Shown here: positions 35,049 through 43,662 of the stretch, in pieces
How positions within the stretch are numbered: the stretch's first letter is position 1
How the letters are laid out: each line of letters opens with the position of its first letter
Assembly (NCBI GenBank): GCA_018222405.1
Contig: JAAFAI010000008.1
Location: 121,762 to 185,761 of the forward strand
Length of the DNA: 64,000 nucleotides
From: Gammaproteobacteria bacterium
Lineage (GTDB): Bacteria > Pseudomonadota > Gammaproteobacteria > Enterobacterales > Alteromonadaceae
Direction: 5' to 3'
Notes under the pieces: generated by a model
The model's input: only the letters and a program-made list of their open reading frames with translations
Database searches by the model: none
What the model was told of the DNA's origin: nothing
Made by a program: the position numbers and the translations under genes

Positions 35049-36113
35049 ATGCCGCAAGTCAATGAGAACCCTCCTCCACCCAATCCATGGAAAGGCAAGG
35101 GAGATCCACCTGATTTAGATAAACTGGCAAAGCAATTTTGCAAGCGGGTGAAAAAACTGCTTCCAGGCGGCAGCCCACCGGCGTTTTTTACTCTCTTATT
35201 GGTCTTTGTGATTGGCGCTGCGTTATGGAGCGCCATTTATACCGTTCCCAGTGATTCTGTTGCGGTAGTTCAACGCTTTGGCAAATATATCGACAATGTA
35301 CCGCCGGGGCTGCACTTCCGATTTCCTTTTGGTATCGAGACGACCCAGGTTGTGCCCGTCAAGAGACAATTAAAGCAAGAGTTTGGGTTTACTACACCCA
35401 ATGCGACAGACCCAATGCAGAGCCCTCGTGGTAACGACGCAAAGCGCGAAACGCAAATGGTTACCGGTGATTTAAATGCAGCGTTGGTGGAATGGGTGGT
35501 GCAATACCGTATTTCTGATCCCGTTAAGTTTTTGTTTGAGGTCAGGGAACCCAGTGAAACGCTGCGCTATGTATCTGAAGCGGTAATGCGTGAGGTGGTT
35601 GGTGACCGAACTGTGGATGAAGTCATCACTATTGGCCGTCAGGAAATTGAATCTGAAGCCTTGCTGAAAATGCAGGCCACATCAAGTAAATATGCCATGG
35701 GTATTAGTATTGATCAGGTGCAGTTAAAAAACATCAATCCTCCCGAACCCGTTCAGGAGTCTTTCAATGAAGTCAATCAGGCTCAGCAGGAAAAAGAAAA
35801 ACTGATTAACGAAGCACGGCGAGACTACAACAAAGTGATTCCCCTGGCTGAAGGAGAAAAAGATCAACGTATCAGAGAAGCAGACGGCTACCGGCTTAAA
35901 CGCATTAACGAAGCCAAAGGTGACACAGCCCGATTCAATGCGTTGTTTGCCGAATATGAAAAGGCACCAGAGGTCACGCGTCGGCGCATCTATCTTGAAA
36001 CTATGCAAAAGGTGATGCCTAACGTCACCACCAAATTTATTCTGGATACGGAATCTCAGGGCATCTTGCCACTGCTAAATCTGGAGACGAAAGAGGTTAC
36101 TGATCATGAATAA
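35049..36113 (+). CDS. hflK: HflK, FtsH-modulating SPFH/band-7 protein
   Basis: A 354-residue protein: Pro/Gly-rich N terminus (NPWKGKGDPPDLDKL), one membrane helix near residues 52-72, then an SPFH/band-7 domain (VPSDSVAVVQRFGKY, PPGLHFRFPFGIE) and a C-terminal coiled coil. HflK and HflC assemble into a membrane cage around the FtsH protease and tune its access to membrane substrates. It is shorter than the E. coli protein (about 420). The housekeeping pair normally follows hfq-hflX; here it stands in a stress-type block before nhaA, so it may be a second copy. The AGAGGCAACGATT before ATG holds the ribosome site. Confidence 0.9.
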   Translation: MPQVNENPPPPNPWKGKGDPPDLDKLAKQFCKRVKKLLPGGSPPAFFTLLLVFVIGAALWSAIYTVPSDSVAVVQRFGKYIDNVPPGLHFRFPFGIETTQVVPVKRQLKQEFGFTTPNATDPMQSPRGNDAKRETQMVTGDLNAALVEWVVQYRISDPVKFLFEVREPSETLRYVSEAVMREVVGDRTVDEVITIGRQEIESEALLKMQATSSKYAMGISIDQVQLKNINPPEPVQESFNEVNQAQQEKEKLINEARRDYNKVIPLAEGEKDQRIREADGYRLKRINEAKGDTARFNALFAEYEKAPEVTRRRIYLETMQKVMPNVTTKFILDTESQGILPLLNLETKEVTDHE

Positions 36114-37083
36114 AGTCAACTTGCTAACGGCATCCGGTATCGTCTTGATGGCAGTGATAGTCTGGGTTCTAAACAGTGCGTTATACGCAGTCGGAGAGGT
36201 TGAGCAAGTCGTAGTTACCCAGTTTGGTAAGCCGGTGGGCGAGCCGATTGTAACAGCAGGCTTGCAGTATAAAATACCATTTATTCAACAGGTTAACCCT
36301 ATTGAAAAACGAGTGTTGGAATGGGACGGCAACCCATCTGATATGCCGACTAAAGATAAGCTCTATATCTCTGTGGATTTATTTGCGCGCTGGCGGATCG
36401 TCGATCCATTACAATATTTTTTACGCCTGCGTGATGAACGCAGCGCGCAGTCCAGACTGGATGACATACTCGGTAGCGAAACCCGTAACGCAGTAGCCAA
36501 ACACGAATTGATAGAAATTATCCGAACCACTAAAGACCGCGTTCCGCAACGGGACGAACTGCTGAGCGACGCCGAAAAAATACTGAACATGGGCACACTG
36601 GTGCCTATTAGCAAAGGGCGCAAAGTGGTAGAGAATGAGATTTTTCATTCGGCTGCAGAAAAAGTCGGCGTGTTTGGCATTGAATTGTTAGACATACGCT
36701 TTAAACGGATTAACTACAACGCCAGTGTGCGCCCCAAAATTTACGATAGGATGGTTAGTGAGCGGCGACAAATTGCCGAACGCTTTCTTTCGGAAGGGCA
36801 TGGCGAAGCGGCCAGAATTCGCGGAAACCGTGAACGTGATTTGAATAAAATTCAGTCCGAGGCTTATCAGCAAGTTGAAGAAATTCGCGGTCAGGCCGAC
36901 GCCATTGCCGCCCAGATATATTCCGATGCCTATAACCAAAGTGCAGAAGCCGTAAAGTTTTATGAATTCACCCGAACCATGGCGGCGCTTCCTTCCATCG
37001 TAAACGATGGTACAACGCTTATATTGTCAACAGAAAGCGACATGTTTCAGTATCTCAAAACCTCATCTTCTGAGAAAAACTAG
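36106..37083 (+). CDS. hflC: HflC, FtsH-modulating SPFH/band-7 protein
   Basis: A 325-residue partner of HflK. It has an N-terminal membrane helix (about residues 7-27), a band-7 domain with EQVVVTQFGKPVG and the mid-domain DKLYISVDLFARWRI, and the HflC-type helix RGNRERDLNKIQSEAYQ. Its ATG overlaps the hflK stop by 8 bp (ATGAATAA), typical of the operon. The two products form an equimolar complex. No ftsH, hflX or hfq is near. Confidence 0.92.
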   Translation: MNKVNLLTASGIVLMAVIVWVLNSALYAVGEVEQVVVTQFGKPVGEPIVTAGLQYKIPFIQQVNPIEKRVLEWDGNPSDMPTKDKLYISVDLFARWRIVDPLQYFLRLRDERSAQSRLDDILGSETRNAVAKHELIEIIRTTKDRVPQRDELLSDAEKILNMGTLVPISKGRKVVENEIFHSAAEKVGVFGIELLDIRFKRINYNASVRPKIYDRMVSERRQIAERFLSEGHGEAARIRGNRERDLNKIQSEAYQQVEEIRGQADAIAAQIYSDAYNQSAEAVKFYEFTRTMAALPSIVNDGTTLILSTESDMFQYLKTSSSEKN

Positions 37084-37433
37084 CACGAAGCCTAAAAGGA
37101 GAAATAGATATCCAATGACTCCGACGTGTAGTTACAGCTATCAGCGAACTGATAATTCCAATTCGCACGAGAGATTACCCACTCAGCAATACTGGCCGGT
37201 TTTCTGGCCAGGCTTGGTCGCAATTTCACGATTTCAGGCATCGACGCTGATATCTTTGGGAGTCATAATCAGTGAAGACAACAACCCTGTAAAGGCTGCC
37301 CCAATTATTACCCATACTTCGAACACTCTCTTTCACTTTATGGGCTCCCCAAAGCGAAAATGGCGGGATGCTGTTTATCACGGCAACATTAACCTTCATC
37401 AAATGACATATTTGTCTCTGGAGACTAATCCTG
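37084..37433. other. 350-bp gap between hflC and nhaA
   Basis: An AAGGAG at about 37097 lies too far (13 bp) from the ATG at 37114. The frame from there (114 codons to 37456) has no recognisable motif and overlaps the nhaA start, so I do not call it a gene. Nothing else is clear; the nhaA promoter should be here. Confidence 0.35.
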
Positions 37434-38840
37434 ATGAGGATAAAAGCGCTTACTAATTTCTTACTTGCAGATAACAGAGGCAATGCAGAGCAGTTACCAC
37501 AGTCGCCGATAGACTGGATAACTCAACCGTTAGGCCGTTTCTTCAAAATAGAGGCAGCAGCAGGGTTAGTACTCCTTCTGTTCACGCTGCTGGCACTGTA
37601 CTTAGCCAATTCCCAGTTCAGCGCACAATTTGCCGCGCTATGGGAAATCCCTATTGGTATCTCTGTTGGCTCCCTCTCATTTGAACGGTCGCTGCATGCA
37701 TGGATAAACGATGCAGTTATGACACTGTTTTTCTTTCTCATCGCCTTAGAGCTTAAGCGTGAGCTGGTTTTAGGCGAGTTACGTAAACCAAAACTCGCCT
37801 TATTGTCTATTTCTGCGGCAGCAGGCGGCATGATAGTACCCGCCAGTATCTATTTGCTTTTCCAGTTTGGACAAGCCGGTCAGCACGGCTGGGGGACAGT
37901 AATGGCGACAGACACCGCGTTCGTTATTGGTTGCCTGGCCTTGTTAGGTACACGCATCCCAAAGAGTCTGCGCATCTTTATGTTATCGTTGGCTATCGTA
38001 GACGATCTTGGTGCCATTATGGTCGTTGCGCTGGGCTATGGTAATACCCTTGACTGGTTATTTTTAGGAGCTGCATTTATCGGCTTAGTCATCATTAAAT
38101 GTATGTCTTCTTTAGGCATTCGCAGTCTGGCTTTATTCTTCGCTGCAGGCAGCATACTCTGGCTAATGATTGATGCAGCAGGTATTCATCCAACCGTCAC
38201 CGGCGTGGTACTGGGTCTGATGACACCCACGTCAAGATGGGTGAGTGATAACAAACTGCATGATATTGTCAATGCTCTATGGCGGCCGATAGCGAAAGAA
38301 TATACAGACCAAACGCATTTGCATACCAGACTATTAAGAACTGCTGAGTCTGCCGCCCGTGAAGCGTTATCACCGGTAGAGCGACTAGAGTTCTTACTCC
38401 ATCCATGGGTTGGTTTTGTTGTTATGCCATTGTTTGCATTCGCCAATGCAGGTATTCCCTTGAATAATCAGGACATGCCTACTTCGATTGTACTGGCTAT
38501 ATTCTTTAGTTTTGTCCTGGGTAAACCAGCAGGCATTTGTTTGTTTAGTTGGTTTGCCATACAGACTAAACTAGCTGAACGTCCGGCAGATTTGTCCTGG
38601 GGATTAATTTTAGCAGGCGGTATTTTAGCTGGTATTGGTTTCACCATGGCCATCTTCATCGCTAATCTCGCTTACGCTCCCGAGCAAATCAATGCCGCAA
38701 AATTAGGGATTCTTACTGCGTCCTTATTTTCATCTGTTATCGGTATCGCTTTGTTATTTTTCATTTCCGGCAAAAATCAAACGGCGGGCAAATCTAAGGA
38801 ACAAAAAATGTCAACCAAGCGGCTACAATACCCACTATAG
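37434..38840 (+). CDS. nhaA: Na+/H+ antiporter NhaA
   Basis: A 468-residue protein with about 12 membrane helices. The NhaA signatures are present: ALELKRELVLGEL near residue 103, VMATDTAFVIGCLALLG near residue 154 and LAIVDDLGAIMVV near residue 187, whose adjacent aspartates bind and exchange Na+ and H+. It is longer than E. coli NhaA (388), with an N-terminal extension of about 30 residues and a polar C-terminal tail. It exports Na+ and contributes to pH and salt tolerance, which suits the osmotic/stress theme of this block. Confidence 0.93.
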   Translation: MRIKALTNFLLADNRGNAEQLPQSPIDWITQPLGRFFKIEAAAGLVLLLFTLLALYLANSQFSAQFAALWEIPIGISVGSLSFERSLHAWINDAVMTLFFFLIALELKRELVLGELRKPKLALLSISAAAGGMIVPASIYLLFQFGQAGQHGWGTVMATDTAFVIGCLALLGTRIPKSLRIFMLSLAIVDDLGAIMVVALGYGNTLDWLFLGAAFIGLVIIKCMSSLGIRSLALFFAAGSILWLMIDAAGIHPTVTGVVLGLMTPTSRWVSDNKLHDIVNALWRPIAKEYTDQTHLHTRLLRTAESAAREALSPVERLEFLLHPWVGFVVMPLFAFANAGIPLNNQDMPTSIVLAIFFSFVLGKPAGICLFSWFAIQTKLAERPADLSWGLILAGGILAGIGFTMAIFIANLAYAPEQINAAKLGILTASLFSSVIGIALLFFISGKNQTAGKSKEQKMSTKRLQYPL

Positions 38841-38856
38841 ATTAACGGTTAATCTA
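38838..38856. repeat. Perfect 9-1-9 palindrome at the nhaA stop codon
   Basis: TAGATTAAC, G, GTTAATCTA begins with the nhaA stop codon. It lacks a T run, so it may be an operator for the following membrane-protein gene or a weak RNA hairpin. Confidence 0.4.
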
Positions 38857-38923
38857 GCAGGGGAATTCACCAGAAGATAGGGGATTATCAACTTACAGAA
38901 AGTCCGCTTATTGGTAAGGCCTA

Positions 38924-39478
38924 ATGTTGATACAGTCGTTAAATGCATATGTAGCAGATGGAGAACCTTATGCGCTAGTGCGGTTTGCGCGCGTAAAAAA
39001 TTACCTTAAGTTACTGAAAGAGTTATGCGCAGCTTTTGTTATAACTCTCGTTGTGTATTTTTTCTTTCCAGGTCTTCTCGATAAGTTAGGGCCTGGTGCA
39101 TTTATCCGTGATTCATACGCCGATTTACTTGGGTTTGCGATAGGTGTTTATGCGCTATTTTTTGTGATACCTGAACGGCTCATAACCCTTATAGAAAAAA
39201 ACAAGAAAGCTATCGAGTTTGGTCCTGAAATAATAGCAGCAGAAATGTTTTACCCTTTAGTAGTTCTTACCTCTAGTTGGGCTGCATGCTTTTTCTTAGC
39301 GCCTTTTGAAGAAATTAAGTTTGTGCTTGGCGTAGAATTATTTCTGGTCACTTATGGCTTTCTTTTAGTCTTAGAACTATTGGGAGGCATTTATGTGTCT
39401 TCTATAGCATTGGTAACTTTGTATAAGCGGAAGCCTAATCAAAGAAAACCATTTAAAAATAGAATTAAAAAGGAATAG
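38924..39478 (+). CDS. Uncharacterised membrane protein
   Basis: A 184-residue protein with four likely membrane helices (about residues 32-50, 66-85, 108-128 and 134-158) and a very basic C-terminal tail. The start ATG at 38924 has only a weak AAGG upstream. I do not recognise the family. It is the last gene before the tRNA-Leu, and its terminator-like hairpin lies 30 bp after the stop. Its AT-rich composition matches the rest of this block more than the conserved genes after the tRNA. Confidence 0.6.
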   Translation: MLIQSLNAYVADGEPYALVRFARVKNYLKLLKELCAAFVITLVVYFFFPGLLDKLGPGAFIRDSYADLLGFAIGVYALFFVIPERLITLIEKNKKAIEFGPEIIAAEMFYPLVVLTSSWAACFFLAPFEEIKFVLGVELFLVTYGFLLVLELLGGIYVSSIALVTLYKRKPNQRKPFKNRIKKE

Positions 39479-39508
39479 GTTTGTTTGAAGGTTAAGCAAG
39501 TTACAAAA

Positions 39509-39530
39509 AAACCGACTCTGAGGTCGGTTT
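39509..39530. terminator. Hairpin terminator between the membrane-protein gene and tRNA-Leu
   Basis: AAACCGAC and GTCGGTTT pair around TCTGAG, with an A run on the left and TTTAG on the right. The A run means it can also stop transcription leaving the reverse-strand tRNA. Confidence 0.75.
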
Positions 39531-39556
39531 AGTTTGCTAAATCATCTTGCAAAGAA

Positions 39557-39643
39557 TGGTACCAGAGGCCGGACTTGAACCGGCACAGTATTGCTACCGG
39601 CGGATTTTGAATCCGCTGCGTCTACCAATTTCGCCACTCTGGC
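39557..39643 (-). tRNA. tRNA-Leu (anticodon CAA)
   Basis: The reverse strand folds as an 87-nt class II tRNA ending in encoded CCA. The acceptor arm GCCAGAG pairs with CTCTGGT; the D arm contains GGTAGAC; the anticodon stem GCGGA/TCCGC encloses TTCAAAA (anticodon CAA); then a long variable arm and GGTTCAAGTCC in the T arm. The 3' end points toward the stress-type block at lower coordinates, the side on which integrating elements usually lie. Confidence 0.95.
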
Positions 39644-39758
39644 ATCAAATTTTGATGTTTGCAAAGTATAGAAACTTTGCAAATCTTTGCAAGCGCCATC
39701 TGAAAATAAATATTTTATTTAACAGTTGGTTAGCTTTCTTTTGCACAGTACACAGTGT

Positions 39759-39798
39759 ATTTTGAATCCGCTGCGTCTACCAATTCCGCCACTCTGGC
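39759..39798 (-). pseudogene. tRNA-Leu 5'-half remnant
   Basis: These 40 nt match the 5' half of the tRNA-Leu (39604-39643) at 39 of 40 positions, covering acceptor strand, D arm and anticodon loop. After the anticodon loop the match breaks, with a short TACTGTGC echo of the variable arm. It cannot fold into a complete tRNA. It looks like a deleted tandem copy or a recombination scar. Confidence 0.85.
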
Positions 39799-40269
39799 AC
39801 TGATAGATGTGCTGTGACTGTGTAACAGTCAGGCTGCGAATTATAACGATGTCATAGAGGCTGACAAGCGTTTTTTAGTGATTCTTCAATAAGCGACTAA
39901 ATATTATGCTGTTTAGGGGCTGATTGTTAGAAAGAGTAATGAAACCTGTGTAAGCTTATTGGTTATCAACGTTTTTTATTTGTACAGCCTGAACTCCCGT
40001 GGAATCGCTCAAGGAGAGAGTGTTAAAAAATATTTTTAAAAAGTTTAAAAAATAACCTGACACAGCCAGATAAGGGTGCTAGGATCCATTTGCCTTTGAA
40101 AGGTTCTATTATATTTGAAAATTGCTCGTTCCGTTGATCCATTGTAAGTCCCTTGCGCGATTCACATTAGATACGATTACTGAATCAAGCCTGCCGCAAA
40201 ACAGATAGCCCTTCATTGCAAGACCGGTTTTTAAAACCACATTAAATTAAATACTTTTTGGAGTTATCT
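39799..40269 (+). promoter_or_regulatory. Upstream region and probable long 5' UTR of the cold-shock gene
   Basis: About 470 bp without a gene. It is AT-rich in its middle. The final stretch before ATG 40270 could be the long structured leader typical of cspA-type mRNAs, which works as a thermosensor. The exact transcription start and cold-box are not identifiable by eye. TTTTGGAG just before the start is the ribosome site. Confidence 0.4.
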
Positions 40270-40479
40270 ATGTCTACTTCTACAGGCACAGTAAAATGGT
40301 TCGACGAAGCTAAAGGTTTCGGTTTTATTTCTCAGGCTGACGGCGGCAAAGATGTATTCGTACATTTCCGCGCTATCAAATCTGAAGGCTTCCGCACTTT
40401 AGCTGAAGGTCAGAACGTGCAGTTCACTATCGAACAAGGTAACAAAGGTCCACAGGCTGCTGACGTAGTAGTACTGTAA
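40270..40479 (+). CDS. Cold-shock protein (CspA family)
   Basis: Starting at ATG 40270 (TTGGAG ribosome site 8 bp upstream; the TTG at 40258 is that site itself) gives 69 residues. Both RNA-binding motifs are present: KGFGFIS (RNP1) and VFVHF (RNP2). It is a single-stranded nucleic-acid chaperone of the CspA/CspE type, cold-induced or constitutive. A UUCG-loop terminator follows within 20 bp, so it is a one-gene unit. Confidence 0.95.
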   Translation: MSTSTGTVKWFDEAKGFGFISQADGGKDVFVHFRAIKSEGFRTLAEGQNVQFTIEQGNKGPQAADVVVL

Positions 40480-40494
40480 GACAGTTGTTCTTAA

Positions 40495-40520
40495 AAACAG
40501 GCACCTTCGGGTGCCTGTTT
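40495..40520 (+). terminator. Strong terminator with a UUCG tetraloop
   Basis: AAACAGGCACC pairs with GGTGCCTGTTT around TTCG, immediately after the cold-shock gene; the stem ends in a T run. Confidence 0.92.
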
Positions 40521-40640
40521 TGTTTCTGGCTTCCGATAATCTTTCTTCTGTATTCCGCATCCCGTCCCGACGCTTAACCGTCTACTTTTGTTCTGAACTG
40601 TGGCACACTTGCGGCCATCGCTGTCAGACACATCGCAACC

Positions 40641-41186
40641 ATGGTTAAAAAAGTAAAAAACACTCCAACAGAACAAACCAATCAGTCATCGCAACAAGCT
40701 GAACAATCTGCCCGTGCCGGATTCGTGCGGCGACTGGCTGCTATGATATACGATGCTTTGGTGGCTACGGCAGTAGGCATGTGTGCGGCCATGGTGTTAA
40801 TTGTGGTGTTGGTGGTCTCACTAAAGAATGGCTGGCTTGATTTACAGGGTTACAGTGAACCCAATCAATTACTTGGCGAGTCTGTGATGTATAAAACGCT
40901 GATCCAGGTCTGGGTTGGTCTGTGGGTCGCCGGTTTTTTCTTATGGTTCTGGAAACGCGGCGGTCAAACATTGGGGATGCGCGCCTGGCGGTTACGCATA
41001 TACAGCACTACCGATGAACCTGTAGGATGGGGCCGGCTGGTGCTGCGATTAATCGCCTCGCTTGGCGGAATAGGTACTTTGTTAGTTTTGTTAGACGTAA
41101 AGAACAAGCAATCCCTGCAAGACCGGCTGGCACAAACCGAGGTGCTTAAACTGACCAAAGAACAGAATAATCACAAGAGCTGGTAA
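40641..41186 (+). CDS. RDD-family membrane protein
   Basis: A 181-residue protein. The RDD signature shows in the first helix (GFVRRLAAMIYDALV, near residue 28) and in the last segment (LIASLGGIGTLL ... LQDRLAQTEVL), where the family has Arg, Asp and Asp. Three to four membrane helices are predicted. Some RDD proteins act as sodium antiporters, but most are uncharacterised. It lies convergent to lptG, separated by a large perfect inverted repeat. Confidence 0.85.
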   Translation: MVKKVKNTPTEQTNQSSQQAEQSARAGFVRRLAAMIYDALVATAVGMCAAMVLIVVLVVSLKNGWLDLQGYSEPNQLLGESVMYKTLIQVWVGLWVAGFFLWFWKRGGQTLGMRAWRLRIYSTTDEPVGWGRLVLRLIASLGGIGTLLVLLDVKNKQSLQDRLAQTEVLKLTKEQNNHKSW

Positions 41187-41189
41187 ATA

Positions 41190-41246
41190 AATAAAGGGGT
41201 CAGAGTACATTAATGAACACCATTAATGTACTCTGACCCCTTTATT
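41190..41246. repeat. 26-bp perfect inverted repeat (GGGGTCAGAGTACATTAATG type)
   Basis: Two perfectly complementary 26-bp arms surround a 5-nt loop (AACAC). It lies exactly between the converging RDD and lptG genes, so it can act as a bidirectional terminator. The GGGGTCAGAGTACATT core resembles palindromes linked to REP-associated (Y1/RAYT) transposases. The length and perfection exceed those of normal terminators. Confidence 0.85.
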
Positions 41247-41253
41247 TTGCTGT

Positions 41254-42315
41254 TTATCTGGAGAGTAATGCTGTTGCTACGGCGGCAAAAAGAATACTCG
41301 GTAGCAGCGCGCCAAGTACTGGCGGAATGTTGTAAACCAGGCTTAGTGGGCCAAATACTTCATTGGTGATGAAAAAGCCGAAGCCGGTTAGCACGCCCAT
41401 AATAATTCGCGCCCCCATAGTTACACTTCGCAGTGGTCCGAATATGAACGACAGTGCCATTAATAGCATTACACTTACGGTAACCGGTTGCAGTACTTTA
41501 CGCCATAAAGCCAGCTCGTAGCGGCTGGTATCCTGCTTGTTATTGGCCCGGTAAGTGATGTATTCCTGCAAACCCTGAATCGATAATGCCTCGGGCTTTA
41601 CGGTAACGATACCCAGTTTGTCTGGTGTCAGAGACGAGTCCCAGCGCCAGGTTGGCTGAACATCGGCGGTAATGGCGTCTGCGCTAAAATAGGTGTGTGT
41701 CACCTGCGTCAGCGTCCAGCCATTTTGTTCGTAAAAGCCGCCACTGGCATTGGTGATGCTGTCCAGCTGTAAGCCATCATTAAACCGGTAGATGGTGACT
41801 TCCTGCAATGAATCGCGGCTCATTACCTGGCCAATACTCACGAAATGATCGCCGTCTTTGGCCCACACATATTTATCGGAGGAAAACAGCGAGCCGCCGG
41901 TTATGGCTTCGGTACGCAGCTCTTTAGCGCGGGATTCACTCACCGGGGTGATCCATTCGCCCACCGCCATCACCACAATAATCATCACTACAGCCGATTT
42001 CATGGCTGAGGTAATTAAGTTCCAGCGACTAAGGCCTGCCGCCTGCATAACCACCAGTTCACTATTGCTGGCCAGCACACCCATGCCGATGAGTCCGCCA
42101 AGCAATACTGCCATCGGGAAGAACTGTTCAAGGTCCCGGGGTAAACTAAGCAGCACGTATACGAGTGCAGCCAGCATGTCGTAGTTGCCTTCGCCAACTT
42201 TGCGCAACTGCTCAACAAATTTGATCAGGGCACTCAGACCAATCAATACCGAAAGGGTAACCGTCACTGTACCCAACAAGGTTCTGGCGATATACCAGTC
42301 GAGAATGCGGATCAT
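41254..42315 (-). CDS. lptG: LPS export permease LptG
   Basis: A 353-residue LptF/LptG-family protein with six membrane helices (three at each end) around a periplasmic beta-jellyroll (about residues 115-270). The N terminus MIRILDWYIARTLLGTV is typical of LptG. Together with LptF and the ATPase LptB it extracts lipopolysaccharide from the inner membrane and passes it to LptC and LptA. Its start overlaps the lptF stop by 4 bp. The pair sits divergent to pepA, the usual order in gammaproteobacteria. Confidence 0.95.
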   Translation of the reverse strand: MIRILDWYIARTLLGTVTVTLSVLIGLSALIKFVEQLRKVGEGNYDMLAALVYVLLSLPRDLEQFFPMAVLLGGLIGMGVLASNSELVVMQAAGLSRWNLITSAMKSAVVMIIVVMAVGEWITPVSESRAKELRTEAITGGSLFSSDKYVWAKDGDHFVSIGQVMSRDSLQEVTIYRFNDGLQLDSITNASGGFYEQNGWTLTQVTHTYFSADAITADVQPTWRWDSSLTPDKLGIVTVKPEALSIQGLQEYITYRANNKQDTSRYELALWRKVLQPVTVSVMLLMALSFIFGPLRSVTMGARIIMGVLTGFGFFITNEVFGPLSLVYNIPPVLGALLPSILFAAVATALLSR

Positions 42316-43427
42316 GACTTTCTCCGCTTCAACATAGCTTTAATTTCGGTGCCGAACTTGCGGTCCCGGGCGAGCAGGGTAAAGCCAATGATCAGCATAA
42401 TGCCGTGTACCCACCACAAGCCGAGCTGGATAGGTATTTTGCCGTCTTCCAGCACGCGTCGACTGGCCAGTAGCAGCATAAAGTAACCAAGGTACAGTAA
42501 AATCGCCGGGAACATCTTACCAAAGCGCCCCTGGCGCGGATCCACCGCACTGAGCGGTACCGCAATCAGCACCAGAAAAGGAATCGATAACGGAATGGCC
42601 AGCCGCCATTGCAGCTCTGCCAGCGCTTCTGTAGAGCCATCTTCAAGTAATTCCATGGTGGGGATTACCGACACCTTTTTGCGCTTTTGCTGCTGCTCCG
42701 GGTCGTCTATCTGGATTTGATATTCATCGAAAGCCACTACCCGAAAATCCAGACGACGCTGCTCGCCTTCGTACTGATTACCGTTGTTCAGTATCAGTTG
42801 GCGGGTGCCGTCCGGTTCTTTGTTTACCGTGCCTTGTTCGGCATAAACGACCCGAACCTGCTCGTCACCTTCATTTTTTTGCTGGGCCAGAAAGACTTTC
42901 TGAAGTGAGTTATCACTACCAATATCATGTACGAATATTACGGCTTCCTGGTTGCCGGTTTGTTGGAATCGGCCGGGAATGATGGCACTGAAACCGGCCT
43001 CTGCCTTGGCTTGCTCGCGCAGGTTATATTCACTCTCTGCGGCCAGCGGTGCCAGATACAGGGTAACAACGCCAGTCACCAACATAATGATGAACGATAA
43101 AAATAACATTACGCGGGTGACATACCATTCGCTGATCCCGCAGGCCCGCATTACGGTCATTTCGCTGTCTACATAGAGCCTGCCGTAAGCCATCATAATG
43201 CCCAAAAAGGCACTGATAGGAATGACCAGCGAAGCGAGTACCGGGGCATATAAAGACAGGAAGCCGAGCACCAGACTGGCCGGGATGTCACCCTCTGAGG
43301 CGTCTCCCAAAACACGGACAAATCGCAGGGTAATAAAAATTGCCATCAATATTAAGAATATGGCGATTTGCGATTTAAGCGTTTCCTTAAGCAGATAGCG
43401 GAATATCAGCATATCTGGCCTGTGCAA
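42312..43427 (-). CDS. lptF: LPS export permease LptF
   Basis: A 371-residue partner of LptG with the same architecture: helices near residues 15-35, 50-75 and 100-125, a jellyroll domain, then helices near residues 275-355. The motif PLSAVDPRQGRFGKMFPAIL near residue 294 is typical of LptF. First gene of the operon; its promoter lies in the 235-bp region shared with pepA. Confidence 0.95.
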   Translation of the reverse strand: MHRPDMLIFRYLLKETLKSQIAIFLILMAIFITLRFVRVLGDASEGDIPASLVLGFLSLYAPVLASLVIPISAFLGIMMAYGRLYVDSEMTVMRACGISEWYVTRVMLFLSFIIMLVTGVVTLYLAPLAAESEYNLREQAKAEAGFSAIIPGRFQQTGNQEAVIFVHDIGSDNSLQKVFLAQQKNEGDEQVRVVYAEQGTVNKEPDGTRQLILNNGNQYEGEQRRLDFRVVAFDEYQIQIDDPEQQQKRKKVSVIPTMELLEDGSTEALAELQWRLAIPLSIPFLVLIAVPLSAVDPRQGRFGKMFPAILLYLGYFMLLLASRRVLEDGKIPIQLGLWWVHGIMLIIGFTLLARDRKFGTEIKAMLKRRKS

Positions 43428-43662
43428 AAAGTCGGAATTTTAGTGAAAGCGGCTATAATTTTAAGTAGACTTACCATTTTTACAAGTTTTGCCAGTAATA
43501 ACTAACCGTTGGTGCCGGAAGGCGCGTTTGCCTGAATCGTGAATTATCACGTTGACGCGCCCTACGCAGGATTGAATTCGTGCGTATTAAACCATAAAGC
43601 AAGGCAAAACGGCATGTAAAATTGTTCCGGGCCAACCAGACAGAACAAAAAGAGGTGATACA
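43428..43662. promoter_or_regulatory. Divergent lptF / pepA promoter region
   Basis: A 235-bp region between two genes read in opposite directions. An AGAGGTG ribosome site lies 6 bp before the GTG start of pepA. No operator is assigned. Confidence 0.5.

Noticed and set aside
37007..37456. A frame spanning the hflC end to the nhaA start
   Set aside because: It starts inside hflC in another frame; its internal ATG has a poorly spaced ribosome site, and no family is recognised.
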